A DNA stretch of 64,000 nucleotides from Pisolithus tinctorius (Eukaryota > Basidiomycota > Agaricomycetes > Boletales > Pisolithaceae): NCBI GenBank assembly GCA_024663395.1, contig JANFAH010000001.1, positions 3,348,001-3,412,000 on the forward strand. Direction: 5' to 3'. Below, one piece after another: positions 35,001 to 43,203 of this stretch. Position 1 is the first letter of the stretch, and each line of letters opens with the position of its first letter. Under the pieces are notes generated by a model that saw only the letters and a program-made list of their open reading frames with translations, was not told where the DNA came from and ran no database searches. Position numbers and translations under genes: made by a program.

Positions 35001-35675
35001 CTCGTGGTCGAGGAAACCGCGGTGCGGCGGAAGAGGGATTTCTTCTTCGGAGAAGACTACTGAGAAGTCCCGATATTCCGGGGGTAAATCAACCTCTGCC
35101 TGCACGTGCGAAGCTTCGAGTTTCGTGGAGATAGACGTGCGAGATATCTTGACGGTCCGGGCGAAGTCGGTCCCGCGGACGCGGTTTTTCTTGTCGAGAC
35201 CATGGTCGAGTTCCCCCCAACCGATCAGCTTTCTGGATGTCCAGCTGATTATGGGGTTGTGCTCCTTGAGCCACGGCATTCCGAGAAGGAGGGATTCCCA
35301 ATTTCCGAGCTTGAGGACATACGCGCGGATGCGCATAGTCTTTCCCCAGATCTTGGCTCTGAAGGAAGCGATATGGGTGACCCAATCTCCGGTTTTGCCT
35401 TTGTAGCTTCTTGACTCCCATGGGCGGGCAATTTTGCGCGTCGGGATTCCGTATTTCTCGACTATAGCCGGATCGATGATATTTGTTTCGGCGCCCGAGT
35501 CGAGGATGGTTCGGACGGTAGCGTTTTGATGATCGACGAGGTAAGCGAAACCAGCGATAGAAGTGATTGACATATCTTGTTCGTAATCATACACTTTCTC
35601 GGTTCCTATCCTGACCTCTATCTTTCGGGATACTATGGGCTCTCTTCCTGACGCTACACCAGTGGAGCCTTTCAA
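32049..35675 (-). CDS. pol: B pol polyprotein (protease, RT, RNase H, integrase, chromodomain)
   Basis: About 1208 codons, intact. Aspartic protease has ILDSGAETNIID near residue 60. RT shows LKCGKIRPSKSSQAAPVFFV, SRYFAKFDVRWGF and catalytic VIFMDDVTIHS. RNase H begins FVLHTDASKLGTGAVLSQ. Integrase has an HHCC domain (HDTPAFGHPGVKAM ... GCPSCQANK) and the core triad Asp in MDLVTDLP, Asp in ISDRGPQF, Glu in NGEAERVNQE, then a GPF-type segment. The C-terminus is a chromodomain (YLYLVKWLGYPHSQNSWESE). The frame is -1 relative to gag and overlaps its stop at a U-run (GATTTTTGA), so expression by -1 frameshift is likely. ORF3 follows after five bases. Confidence 0.93.
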   Translation of the reverse strand: MKGSTGVASGREPIVSRKIEVRIGTEKVYDYEQDMSITSIAGFAYLVDHQNATVRTILDSGAETNIIDPAIVEKYGIPTRKIARPWESRSYKGKTGDWVTHIASFRAKIWGKTMRIRAYVLKLGNWESLLLGMPWLKEHNPIISWTSRKLIGWGELDHGLDKKNRVRGTDFARTVKISRTSISTKLEASHVQAEVDLPPEYRDFSVVFSEEEIPLPPHRGFLDHEIRLKPGFQPKKGAIYPLSLDELKGLDEFIDENLKCGKIRPSKSSQAAPVFFVGKKDGKRRLIQDYRYLNSHTVVDSYPLPDVKTLLDELAGSRYFAKFDVRWGFTNIRVKEGDEWKGAFITPRGLFEPTVMFFGQCNSPPTFQRYMDHTFGELKNERKAVIFMDDVTIHSKTREGLRETVCRFLQIAAKEHLRLKLKKCTFEAEEIEFLGFVIRKGQYEPSEIKIEAIKTWPAPTTLKELRSFLGFCNFYRQFISGFSQTARPLHDLSRKNAKWTWGQEQSSAFEALKRALSSKPVLRLPDLRKPFVLHTDASKLGTGAVLSQADDSGILHPCAYMSQSLTGAEQNYQVYDLEMLAVMRALKQWRPYLLSPPEPTRVYTDHQNITYYAQPQKLTARQARWQATLQEYPLQFVHIAGTKNSAADTLLRRSDFNAEPETVSTLLPKAVWLEGGVRPSVVSLFKIDRTVPGPSTTPPPLRKVSFKEPEPTERPSEEKKKVQKGKGRVFQLNADLYQEVKKASASLSAPEATEGSDGVRRKGRRIFVPEPVRQDVLRQYHDTPAFGHPGVKAMTKKMNKYVWWPGMYQSIRNYCKGCPSCQANKVNTHPTTPPITPHDVAKNPFPFKQISMDLVTDLPLSGGKYDSILTIVDQGLTKGAFFLPTTKTVDSVGIADLYHAYVYPHWGVPEAVISDRGPQFVSAFTRDLYRSLGIELKASTAYHPQTNGEAERVNQEVGTYLRMYADTDPHNWHTKLPDAQMAHNSRVHSSHNQSPYSLMYGFDPAPYPTGQPPQESLAGDRLEQLAANRDAAIIAHKEAQELMKSRSKGTYTEFSVGDKVWLDASDLKRDVPSKKLAPRRHGPFVISERISPVAYKLQLPPNWRIHPVFHASKLTPFVETREYGPAQPPPPPELVGDENEWEVEAILKHKRARKVKSSSKDPGKNPQQKYLYLVKWLGYPHSQNSWESEDNLINAPEVLGEYKRVHDL
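33644..33659 (-). promoter_or_regulatory. Candidate central polypurine tract in B pol
   Basis: The 16-mer CTTGAGGGGGGGGTGA is identical to the 3' polypurine tract and sits in pol between RNase H and integrase (encoding LEGGVR). The same 16-mer is kept in K at 41176-41191. Confidence 0.5.
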
Positions 35676-37135
35676 AAATCCGGTTGTCCCTTGGGACCAC
35701 CGTCATCTGTGGGTTCGTCATTCTCCCCACAGGAATTGTTGGTCGGTTCTGAATCTTCCTCTTCTTCGGAATTCTTGTCGAACTCCTCGAGCATTGCCAG
35801 GATGCGAGTACGGAATTTCTGGGCCGAGGAAGACCTACTGTTTGTTGCGGACGAGGGGCACTTAGACTTCATGTGCCCTGTCTTACCGCATCCATAACAG
35901 GTAGGAGCTTCGCTCTGTGATCGGACCTTAGATTTCCGATCAACATCCATGGCATAAGGGTCTCGGTACGGAGATGACTTTGATCCGTGAGAAGTTTGTT
36001 CTTGCTTCCATAGATAGGAGCGGTCTTGGAAAGTTGCTTTTCCGGAGAAGACCTTGAGTGTGGCCATGGCGGCACACGCTGATGTAGCTTGGCGGATCCA
36101 GTCTTCCACTGTGTCGGGTTTGGGGCCTGACATGAGGATCCACTTGTTGACTTCCTCGTTAAGGCCTTTGCCGAAGAACACCGCTGCTGTGGTATCCTTG
36201 GTAGAGATCTGGGCCTTATTGAGGCAGTTGCGGAAGTCGGCGATATACTCGTCGAGGGAGCGGTCCCCTTGACGGATTGCCGACAGGTAGATTAGCGCAG
36301 TAGCCTTGGCATCACCTACTTGGAAGGTTTCTTTTAATTTTGCGACAAACTCGTCCCATCCGTCGAAGATCCTGAGGTCGCCTAACGCGGTTGTATTTTC
36401 ATTGACATAAGCCTCTGCGAAGGCGCGGGCTGAACCGGTTCCCATGTAAGAGAGGGCGAAGGCGATCTTGGACTGATCCTCGTAATAGACGTGGTCATTG
36501 GTTGCGAGATAGAGTTTGACGCTGCTTAACCAGGCGGAGAAGTCCTGGTGCGCCCCGGTGTACGAGAAGGGTTTGTTTAAGCCGATTTCTTTCAGTCCGC
36601 TCCCCCTAGAGTCGCGATCCTTTCCTTTCTCCTCGGATCCTCGGGGAGGGCCTTTAGGCTTTTCCACATCTCGGTTAAACAGGGACTTATAGAAGTGCGC
36701 AGCCATTTCAGGGGTTACCTTACTCTGACTGGCGAAAGGGTCCTGGAGCGAAAGTCCAGAGGTTTGGTGGGCGAGTTCTTCTGCCATCGGGTCGGCGGAA
36801 GCTGGTATGTAGATATCGGTAGAAGAGTCGGATGGTAAGGGATCCGCTGGTTCGGCTGGCCCTTGGGTTTCAAGTATATCTGAGCCGAGAGGCTCCGGGT
36901 TTCGATATGAAGTAAAGTTAACTGGTGAGGTCGATTCTGCCGCTTGCCCAAGATGGGGCCTTACTGGCGGGTCTTCAAGACCTATACGGGGTTTGGGTGT
37001 GTCGACCGAAGGGTGACGAATAAGTGGTCTCGCTTGGAGAACCTCTTTTCCTTTACGAGTTGGAACGGGGGGTTTGAACGAGGAGGCTGCTGATGGAGGC
37101 CTCCGACTTCCTTCTTCTTGGCGGTGCGAAGACAC
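35672..37135 (-). CDS. gag: B Gag
   Basis: 487 codons, intact. The N-terminal 150 residues are Pro/Ser-rich. The capsid region contains GLNKPFSYTGAHQDFSAWLS, KIAFALSYMGTGSARAFAEA and LIYLSAIRQGDRSLDEYIAD, a standard retrotransposon Gag capsid. The zinc knuckle is CYGCGKTGHMKSKC. The tail is acidic (NSEEEEDSEPTNN). The stop TGA follows the run TTTTT, from which pol is reached in the -1 frame. Gag self-assembles into cytoplasmic particles that package the element RNA. Confidence 0.93.
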   Translation of the reverse strand: MSSHRQEEGSRRPPSAASSFKPPVPTRKGKEVLQARPLIRHPSVDTPKPRIGLEDPPVRPHLGQAAESTSPVNFTSYRNPEPLGSDILETQGPAEPADPLPSDSSTDIYIPASADPMAEELAHQTSGLSLQDPFASQSKVTPEMAAHFYKSLFNRDVEKPKGPPRGSEEKGKDRDSRGSGLKEIGLNKPFSYTGAHQDFSAWLSSVKLYLATNDHVYYEDQSKIAFALSYMGTGSARAFAEAYVNENTTALGDLRIFDGWDEFVAKLKETFQVGDAKATALIYLSAIRQGDRSLDEYIADFRNCLNKAQISTKDTTAAVFFGKGLNEEVNKWILMSGPKPDTVEDWIRQATSACAAMATLKVFSGKATFQDRSYLWKQEQTSHGSKSSPYRDPYAMDVDRKSKVRSQSEAPTCYGCGKTGHMKSKCPSSATNSRSSSAQKFRTRILAMLEEFDKNSEEEEDSEPTNNSCGENDEPTDDGGPKGQPDF

Positions 37136-37319
37136 GTTGACGAAGCGGAAGGTTAGTGCCTAGAGTTAGGGGCTAGCTCACTGATATTAAACCAGTGGTT
37201 CCTGATGAAGTGGCGGGAGGTGGACGTTTTGCAGGCTATTTTGCCTAGCAAGGATTCCAGTCCACAGGTATCCGAAGGGTAATCCGGGCTTTGATGTGTC
37301 CGGGTGATTCGAAATCTTC

Positions 37320-38006
37320 TGTTATGCCGACGACTCGTATCGCGCCACGAATCGAGTGCGATGAAGCACAAGCACGTGACTGCGCGAGAGTGGCGCGTAA
37401 TTTAACTTCACTAGCGGCGGAACACTAGTCTTGGCCAACCGAAGTCGTACCGGCGAGTCCTTGTTGGTACAGCGCGCAGAGCTAAGGGTGGTTGCAAAGT
37501 AGATTTCGAATGGGGGACCAGTACGATACATGCGGGTTTATATACGTATGTACAGTACTGCGGACCAAACATTCGAACACTCGTTTAACCGCTCACCTAA
37601 GTCCAAACAAGGCAGGACGGAGTCACTGCGATGCGGGCGCAAGGGTGAACGGCTTCGCGAGAGGGATTAAACGTGCAACGTGTATGAGGGACTAACCGCG
37701 TGATGAGTCAAAGGTGGAGCGTTCACCCGGGTTAGACGGGGTGAACGCGTCACGTGACCGCGTGGATCAGGGCCACCAGCGGATCACGGAAGGAAGTGGA
37801 AGCGGACGCAATGTCCGAGTATAGTACAACGTGGGGTTGACAGGGGTCAACCATAAAAGGAAATAAAAAGGAGAAACATACGGAACACAAGTCCAACTGC
37901 GTAGACAGTGGCTTGCGAGTAAGCGGAACGCCTCTGGAGGCGGGAACGAGCGCGAACGGGTACGTAGAGTGTCTGCAAAAGGGAAACATGTGAGCGCAGC
38001 GTAACA
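37320..38006 (-). repeat. 5' LTR of B
   Basis: 687 bp; promoter-bearing LTR for the minus-strand transcript. Abuts the CACAC target duplication at 38007-38011. Confidence 0.95.
37538..37545 (-). promoter_or_regulatory. TATA-like box in B 5' LTR
   Basis: On the element strand the LTR contains TATATAAA, preserved in all four LTRs of the B and K subfamilies despite about 10% overall difference. Its position in mid-LTR suits a core promoter. Inferred from sequence only. Confidence 0.45.
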
Positions 38007-38011
38007 CACAC

Positions 38012-40259
38012 AAAAGCGCTCCTGGACCTGAAAGTCGCCCTAACGAGCCAACCAACGTTACACGCACCACGATACGACAGAACACCATTCGTCGTAACCA
38101 TGGACGGATGTCAAGAAGGATTTGGCACAGTACTAACACAACGAAGCAAGGTACAAGCACCGAACGGCAAAACAGTGGAACGAACAGTACTGATCGTGTT
38201 CGCATCTAAACAGACATCACCAGCTGAGCACAACTACAAACCGTTTTTACTGGAGTTTGCAGCACTGAAATATGGCCTAGATCGCTTCACAGACATAATA
38301 TGGGGATACCCAGTCGAAATCGAAACAGATTGCAAAGCGCTGAAGGACGTCATCTCCAACAACACAATATCAGCAGCCCATGCAAGATGGAGGGATGGCA
38401 TAATCGCACACAACATCATAGCAGTGAGGCACGTACTGGGTCGTCTCAATGTGGTCGCAGATGGACTAAGCTGTCAGTGGGACGGCACGTCACGAGCAAA
38501 GGGAGACAGTAGCGACTGGACAGTCAGCCCAGACCCAGAAGCAGTGTCGGGCCTGATAAACGACGTGTTCAAAATCACTAAACTACCACAGGAAAACCAG
38601 CAGCTACACAAACACTTCTGAGAGGAACCATTGTTCATGGAAGTAATAGATGCAATACTCAATGTCAACATGAACGCCCCTATAAGAGACTGCAACAGGG
38701 CAAGGCATAGGTCGACACAATACCTAATCGAACAAGGTAAACTGTGGAGAATACATGGCGGCACTAGTGTGCAACCGAGACACAAGGTAGAATGCATCAT
38801 GAAGCAAGAAGCGTTCATCAAGGCAAAACACTTACATGAAATGGGAGGACACTGGGGAAGAGACGCACTGAAAATGGCAATCACAGACAGGTACTACTCA
38901 CCCAAACTCGACACGTCAATAATGAATGCAATACAAGACTGCGCAAAATGCAAGAACTTCAGCCCAACAAAACTAAATGCCCTACTCGAACCAATAACAA
39001 GGCAACACCCGTTCGAGCTACTGGTAGGAGACTACCTATCAATGCCAACAGGGAAAGGAGGGTATCACATGCTGGGATTATTCTTAGACATGTTCTCACA
39101 GCACATATGGATAATGAAGTACAAAACAGCCGGGACAGCGAAAACCATGGTGGACGGCCTAACAACCATATTTAATAACTTCACAGCAGCAGAAACATTC
39201 ATGACAGACAGCGCACGACACTTCAACAACGAAGAAGTCAAAACCTACTGTGCTAAGTGGTCCTGCACTCATCATGTCATAGCAGCGTATTCACCATGGA
39301 TTAATGGGTTGGTAGAGGGCACGAACAAGCTACTATTACACGTCCTCAAATGCCTATGTGCACCGAACGTAGGAGAAGACGACGACATGGAAACGGACCG
39401 GGAAAAACTACCTAGGACGTGGCCAGACCATCTCGATGACGCGGCCTGCGCACTGAACAACCGAGTACTGCCAGCACTCAAGTACTTGCCCAAAGAACTG
39501 CTACTCGGGTTGGTGATCGATACCAAACGCACAACATTGACACACAGCACCACAGAACCACTACCAGCGGACGTGGCAATCCACATGGCATATGCAGCAC
39601 AACAACGACTAGACGGATACGAGGAAGTGGTCAAACACGCAATGAGAAGAAAACAAACGTTCGACCGTCGAGTATTAAGAAGACAAGGCGTAGAGGTCAT
39701 ATTCGCAAAGGGACAGCTCGTACAAATATACCGAAGCGACCTGGACTACACGTTCAAAACAGAACGGAAACTGTTACCTAAGTGGTCGCGCCCCTACAGA
39801 ATCTCAGAGAAACTAAAGAACTCATATAGATTGGAGAACTTGGACGGCAAAGCCATAGCAGGAGAGTACAGCGCCAGAAGGTTATGCGCATTCACAGCAA
39901 GGGAAGGAACACAGCTACACTCAGAACAGCAAGAGTTTGTGAAACGAATGAAGGAAATGGAAATGGAAAACGAAGGGAGCAAAGAACAGATGGGAAAGGA
40001 AACCGAAGAAGAGGATGGAGGAAGAGACAGGGCACGGGACATGAAGGCGCAGAATGGAATGACAGAGGTGCAGCCTGGCAGCGAGGAGACATGGGCTGGT
40101 GTCGAGGGGGAGGAACAGCTGGACATCGAGGATGAACCGCAACCCAGCATAGAGGAGGAGACATTAGTAGACGACGAGGACGTTGTCATCTTTGAAGGGG
40201 GCACATGGAGTAGGGGGGCCAGGGGGACAGGAGACGAGGACACAGCCACATCGGCTTAG
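38012..40259 (+). pseudogene. Pol of element A, part 2 (RNase H, integrase)
   Basis: Continues from 29880 after B. RNase H: TMDGCQEGFGTVLTQRS and EIETDCKALKDV. TGA at 38619-38621 interrupts HKHF-stop-EEPLF; the rest is open in the same frame to 40259. Integrase: LHEMGGHWGRDAL ... CAKC zinc domain; core residues in VGDYLSMPTGK, FMTDSARHF (Asp kept, GG changed to SA) and GLVEGTNK. The acidic tail reads into the first 54 bases of the LTR. Confidence 0.85.
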
Positions 40260-40364
40260 TCAGACGGAGGTAGACACGGATGTGGACATGTTTAGTAGAT
40301 ACATCATCAGACAGCTGACGACGACCTCATCTCATCGCTGGGGAAGCTCTCTCCCACTGCTCCA
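40206..40364 (+). repeat. 3' LTR of A
   Basis: 159 bp, TGGAG...CTCCA; preceded by the purine-rich GAAGGGGGCACA. The right flank begins CTGT, the altered target duplicate of CCGT at 17673-17676. Confidence 0.85.
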
Positions 40365-40368
40365 CTGT

Positions 40369-43190
40369 TGGTCTGCGGATGGTACACAGTGGAAGCCTTG
40401 AGTTCGATTCCAAGGGCCCGATACAGGTCCCTAGTGAAGGCGGAGATGAACTGAGGCCCGCGATCCAAGATAACAGCCTCCGGGACACCCCAGTGCGGGT
40501 AGACATAGGTGTGGTACAGGTCGGCTATGCCGACGCTATCTACCATTTTAGTAGTTGGCAGGAAGAACGTGCCTCTAGTGAGTCCTTGATCAACAATGGT
40601 GAGGATAGAGTCGTACTTGCCACCAGACAGGGGCAAGTCGGTAACCAGATCCATCAAGATCTGTTTGAAGGGGAAGGGGTTCTTTGCTACGTCATGCGGG
40701 GTAATGGGGGGTGTAGTCAGGTGCGTGTTGACCTTGTTAGCCTGGCACAAAGGGCAACCCTTGCAGTAGTTCCGGATGGACTGGTACATGCCAGGCCACC
40801 AGACATATTTGTTCATTTTCTTCGTCATTGCCTTTACTCCCGGATGTCTGAAAGCAGGGGTATCGTGGTACTGCCGAAGGACGTCTTGGTGGACCGGTTC
40901 TGGTACGAAGATTCTCCTCCCTTTTCTCCTGACTCCGTCAGACCCTTCTGTTGTTTCCAGGGCAGAGAGGGACACGGAGGCCTTTTTCACCTCCTGGTAC
41001 AGGTCAGCATTTAGCTGGAACACGCATCCTTTACCTTTCCGAGCCTTTGGCGCTTCCTCAGGTGGGTGCTCGGTAGGGTTTTCATCCCTGAAGGAGACCT
41101 TCCGAACTGGCGGAGGAGTGTCTGGGAGCTCCGGAATGGTTCGGTCGATCTTGAAAAGGGAAACAACAGAGGGTCTCACCCCCCCCTCAAGCCAAATGGC
41201 CTTTGGAAGTAGGGTAGAGACGGTCTCCGGCTCAGCATTGAAATCCGAGCGGCGTGAGAGGGTGTCGGCGGCAGAATTTTTTGTTCCCACGATGTGGACG
41301 AACTGTAGCGGGTACTCCTGTAAGGTAGCTTGCCAGCACGCTTGTCGGGCTGTAAGCTTTTGCAGTTGTGCGTAATACGTGATATTTTGGTGGTCTGTGT
41401 AGACCTGAGTCGGTTCCGGCAGGGACAGGAGGTAAGGGCGCCACTGCTTGAGGGCATGCATTACTGCGAGCATTTCCAGGTCATAGACCTGGTAGTTCTG
41501 TTCCGCTCCGGTCAGTGACTGAGACATATACACACATGGATGGAGTGTTCCCGAGTCATCGGCTTGTGACAGGATGGCACCGGTGCCGAGCTTCGAGGCA
41601 TCGGTGTGGAGTACGAAGGGCTTCCAGAGGTCTGGAAGACGAAGAACCGGTTTGGACGAGAGGGCCTTTTTGAGAGCCTCGAAAGCAGAGCTCTGCTCCA
41701 GGCCCCAAGTCCATTTTGCATTTTTCTTAGAAAGGTCATGTAGCAGCCGGGCGGTCTGCAAAAAGCCAGAGATGAACTGTTGGTAGAAGTTGCAGAAGCC
41801 TAGGAAGGACCGAAGTTCCTTGAGAGTCATCGGCGCGGGCCACGTTTTGATGGCTTCGATTTTAATTTCCGACGGTTCGTATTGACCCTGACAGATCACG
41901 AACCCCAGGAACTCTATTTCTTTGGCTTCGAAGGTACACTTCTTTAATTTCAGGCAGAGGTGTTCTTTGGAGGCGATTTGCAGGAAGCGGCGGACTGCTT
42001 CACGAAGACCTTCTTTAGTTTTCGAGTGTATAGTGACGTCATCCATGAAGATAACGGCCTTTCTCTCGTTTTTGAGTTCTCCGAACGTATGGTCCATGTA
42101 CCTTTGGAAGGTAGGCGGTGAGTTACACTGCCCAAAGAACATTACTGTCAGTTCAAAGAGTCCTCTAGGGGTTATGAATGCCCCTTTCCACTCGTCGCCC
42201 TCCTTCACCCTTATGTTGGTGAAACCCCAGCGGACATCGAACTTGGCGAAGTAACGGGAGCCAGCAAGTTCATCGAGGAGAGTCTTGACATCGGGGAGAG
42301 GGTACGAATCGACGACAGTGTGAGAGTTTAGGTACCGGTAATCCTGGATGAGTCTTCTTTTTCTGTCCTTCTTTCCTACGAAGAAGACAGGGGCTGCCTG
42401 CGAAGATTTCGAGGGGCAAATCTTTCCACATTTGAGATTTTCATCGATGAACTCGTCAAGTCCTTTGAGTTCGTCGAGGGAAAGGGGATAGATGGCTCCT
42501 TTCTTCGGCTGGAAGCCGGGCTTCAGTCATATTTCATGGTCGAGGAAACCCCAGTGGGGCGGAAGAGGGATTTCTTCTTCAGAGAAGACCACCGAGAAGT
42601 CCCAATATTCCGAAGGTAAATCAACCTCTGCTTGTATGTGAGAGGCCTCGAGTTTCGTGGAAATAGAGGTGCGGGTTATTTTTACGGTCCTAGCGAAGTC
42701 GGTTCTGCGGATGCGGCTTTTCTTGTCGAGGCCATGGTCGAGTTCCCCCCAGCCAATCAGCTTTTGCGAAGTCCAGCTGATGATGGGGTTGTGCTCTTTG
42801 AGCCAGGGCATTCCGAGAAGGAGGGACTCCCAGTTCCCAAGTTTGAGGACATAAGCACGGATGCGCATAGTCTTCCCCCAGATCTTGGCTCTAAAGGAAG
42901 TGATGTGGGTGACCCAATCTCCGGTTTTGCCCTTGTAACTTCTGGACTCCCATGGGCGAGCGATTTTTCATGTTGGGATCTCGTACTTTTCGACTATTGC
43001 CAGATTGATGATGTTCGTTTCAGCGCCCGAGTCGAGGATGGTTCGGACAGTAGCGTTTTGTCAGTCGACGAGGTAAGCGAAACCAGCGATAGAAGTGATT
43101 GACATATCTTGTTCGTAATCATACACTTTCTCAGTCTCTATTTTAGCCTCTACCTTCCGGGATACTATGGGCTCTCTTCCTGATGCTACA
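40369..43190 (-). pseudogene. K pol, N-terminal and central part (protease to integrase core)
   Basis: Colinear with B pol. From 42524 to the A insertion the frame is open: RT with VIFMDDVTIHSKTKEGL, RNase H LHTDASKLGTGAILSQ, integrase zinc domain (CPLCQANK), and the core with MDLVTDLP and LDRGPQF (ILDRG where B has ISDRG). Upstream, TGA codons at 42527-42529, about 42968 and about 43061 break the protease-RT linker and protease; B has CGC, CGC and CAT there. The frame ends at YHPQTN, where A is inserted. Confidence 0.85.
41176..41191 (-). promoter_or_regulatory. Candidate central polypurine tract in K pol
   Basis: Element-strand CTTGAGGGGGGGGTGA, the same 16-mer and same pol position as in B (33644-33659), and identical to K's own 3' tract at 15407-15422. 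Confidence 0.5.
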
Positions 43191-43203
43191 CCAGGGGAGC
43201 CTT

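Larger units (their letters stand above)
29884..38006 (-). mobile_element. Chromovirus B, complete and young, inserted in pol of A
   Basis: Both LTRs are 687 bp (29884-30570 and 37320-38006) and differ at only two positions, each a CpG transition. A perfect 5-bp target duplication CACAC lies at 29879-29883 and 38007-38011; removing B rejoins A's pol (QKH-T-KALLDLK). Order on the minus strand: LTR, gag (487 aa), pol (1208 aa with chromodomain), ORF3 (465 aa), polypurine tract, LTR. All three frames are intact, so this copy may still be able to transpose. Confidence 0.95.
17677..40364 (+). mobile_element. Gypsy element A, plus strand, inserted in K integrase and itself interrupted by F and B
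   Basis: It is bounded by 159-bp LTRs (17677-17835 and 40206-40364) that differ at 4 positions. K's pol frame rejoins across it (YHPQTN | GEAERV). The flanks show a 4-bp target duplication, CCGT on the left and CTGT on the right, differing by one CpG transition. Contents are gag (18079-19575, then 27875-27998), pol (27995-29880, then 38012-40259), element F between gag's two parts and element B within pol. Without insertions A is about 6.3 kb. It is a sister of the copy at 1-3893. Confidence 0.88.

Noticed and set aside
37300..37319. tRNA gene or tRNA fragment next to the B LTR
   Set aside because: Only a T-arm-like GGGTGATTCGAAATC is present; no acceptor, D or anticodon arm can be drawn.
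17675..40371. GTTGG as a 5-bp target duplication for element A
   Set aside because: It would require LTR ends of AGT...ACT, but the two LTRs stop matching after CTCCA, and the sister copy A1 shares that end. TGGAG...CTCCA with CCGT/CTGT fits better, at the price of one mismatch.
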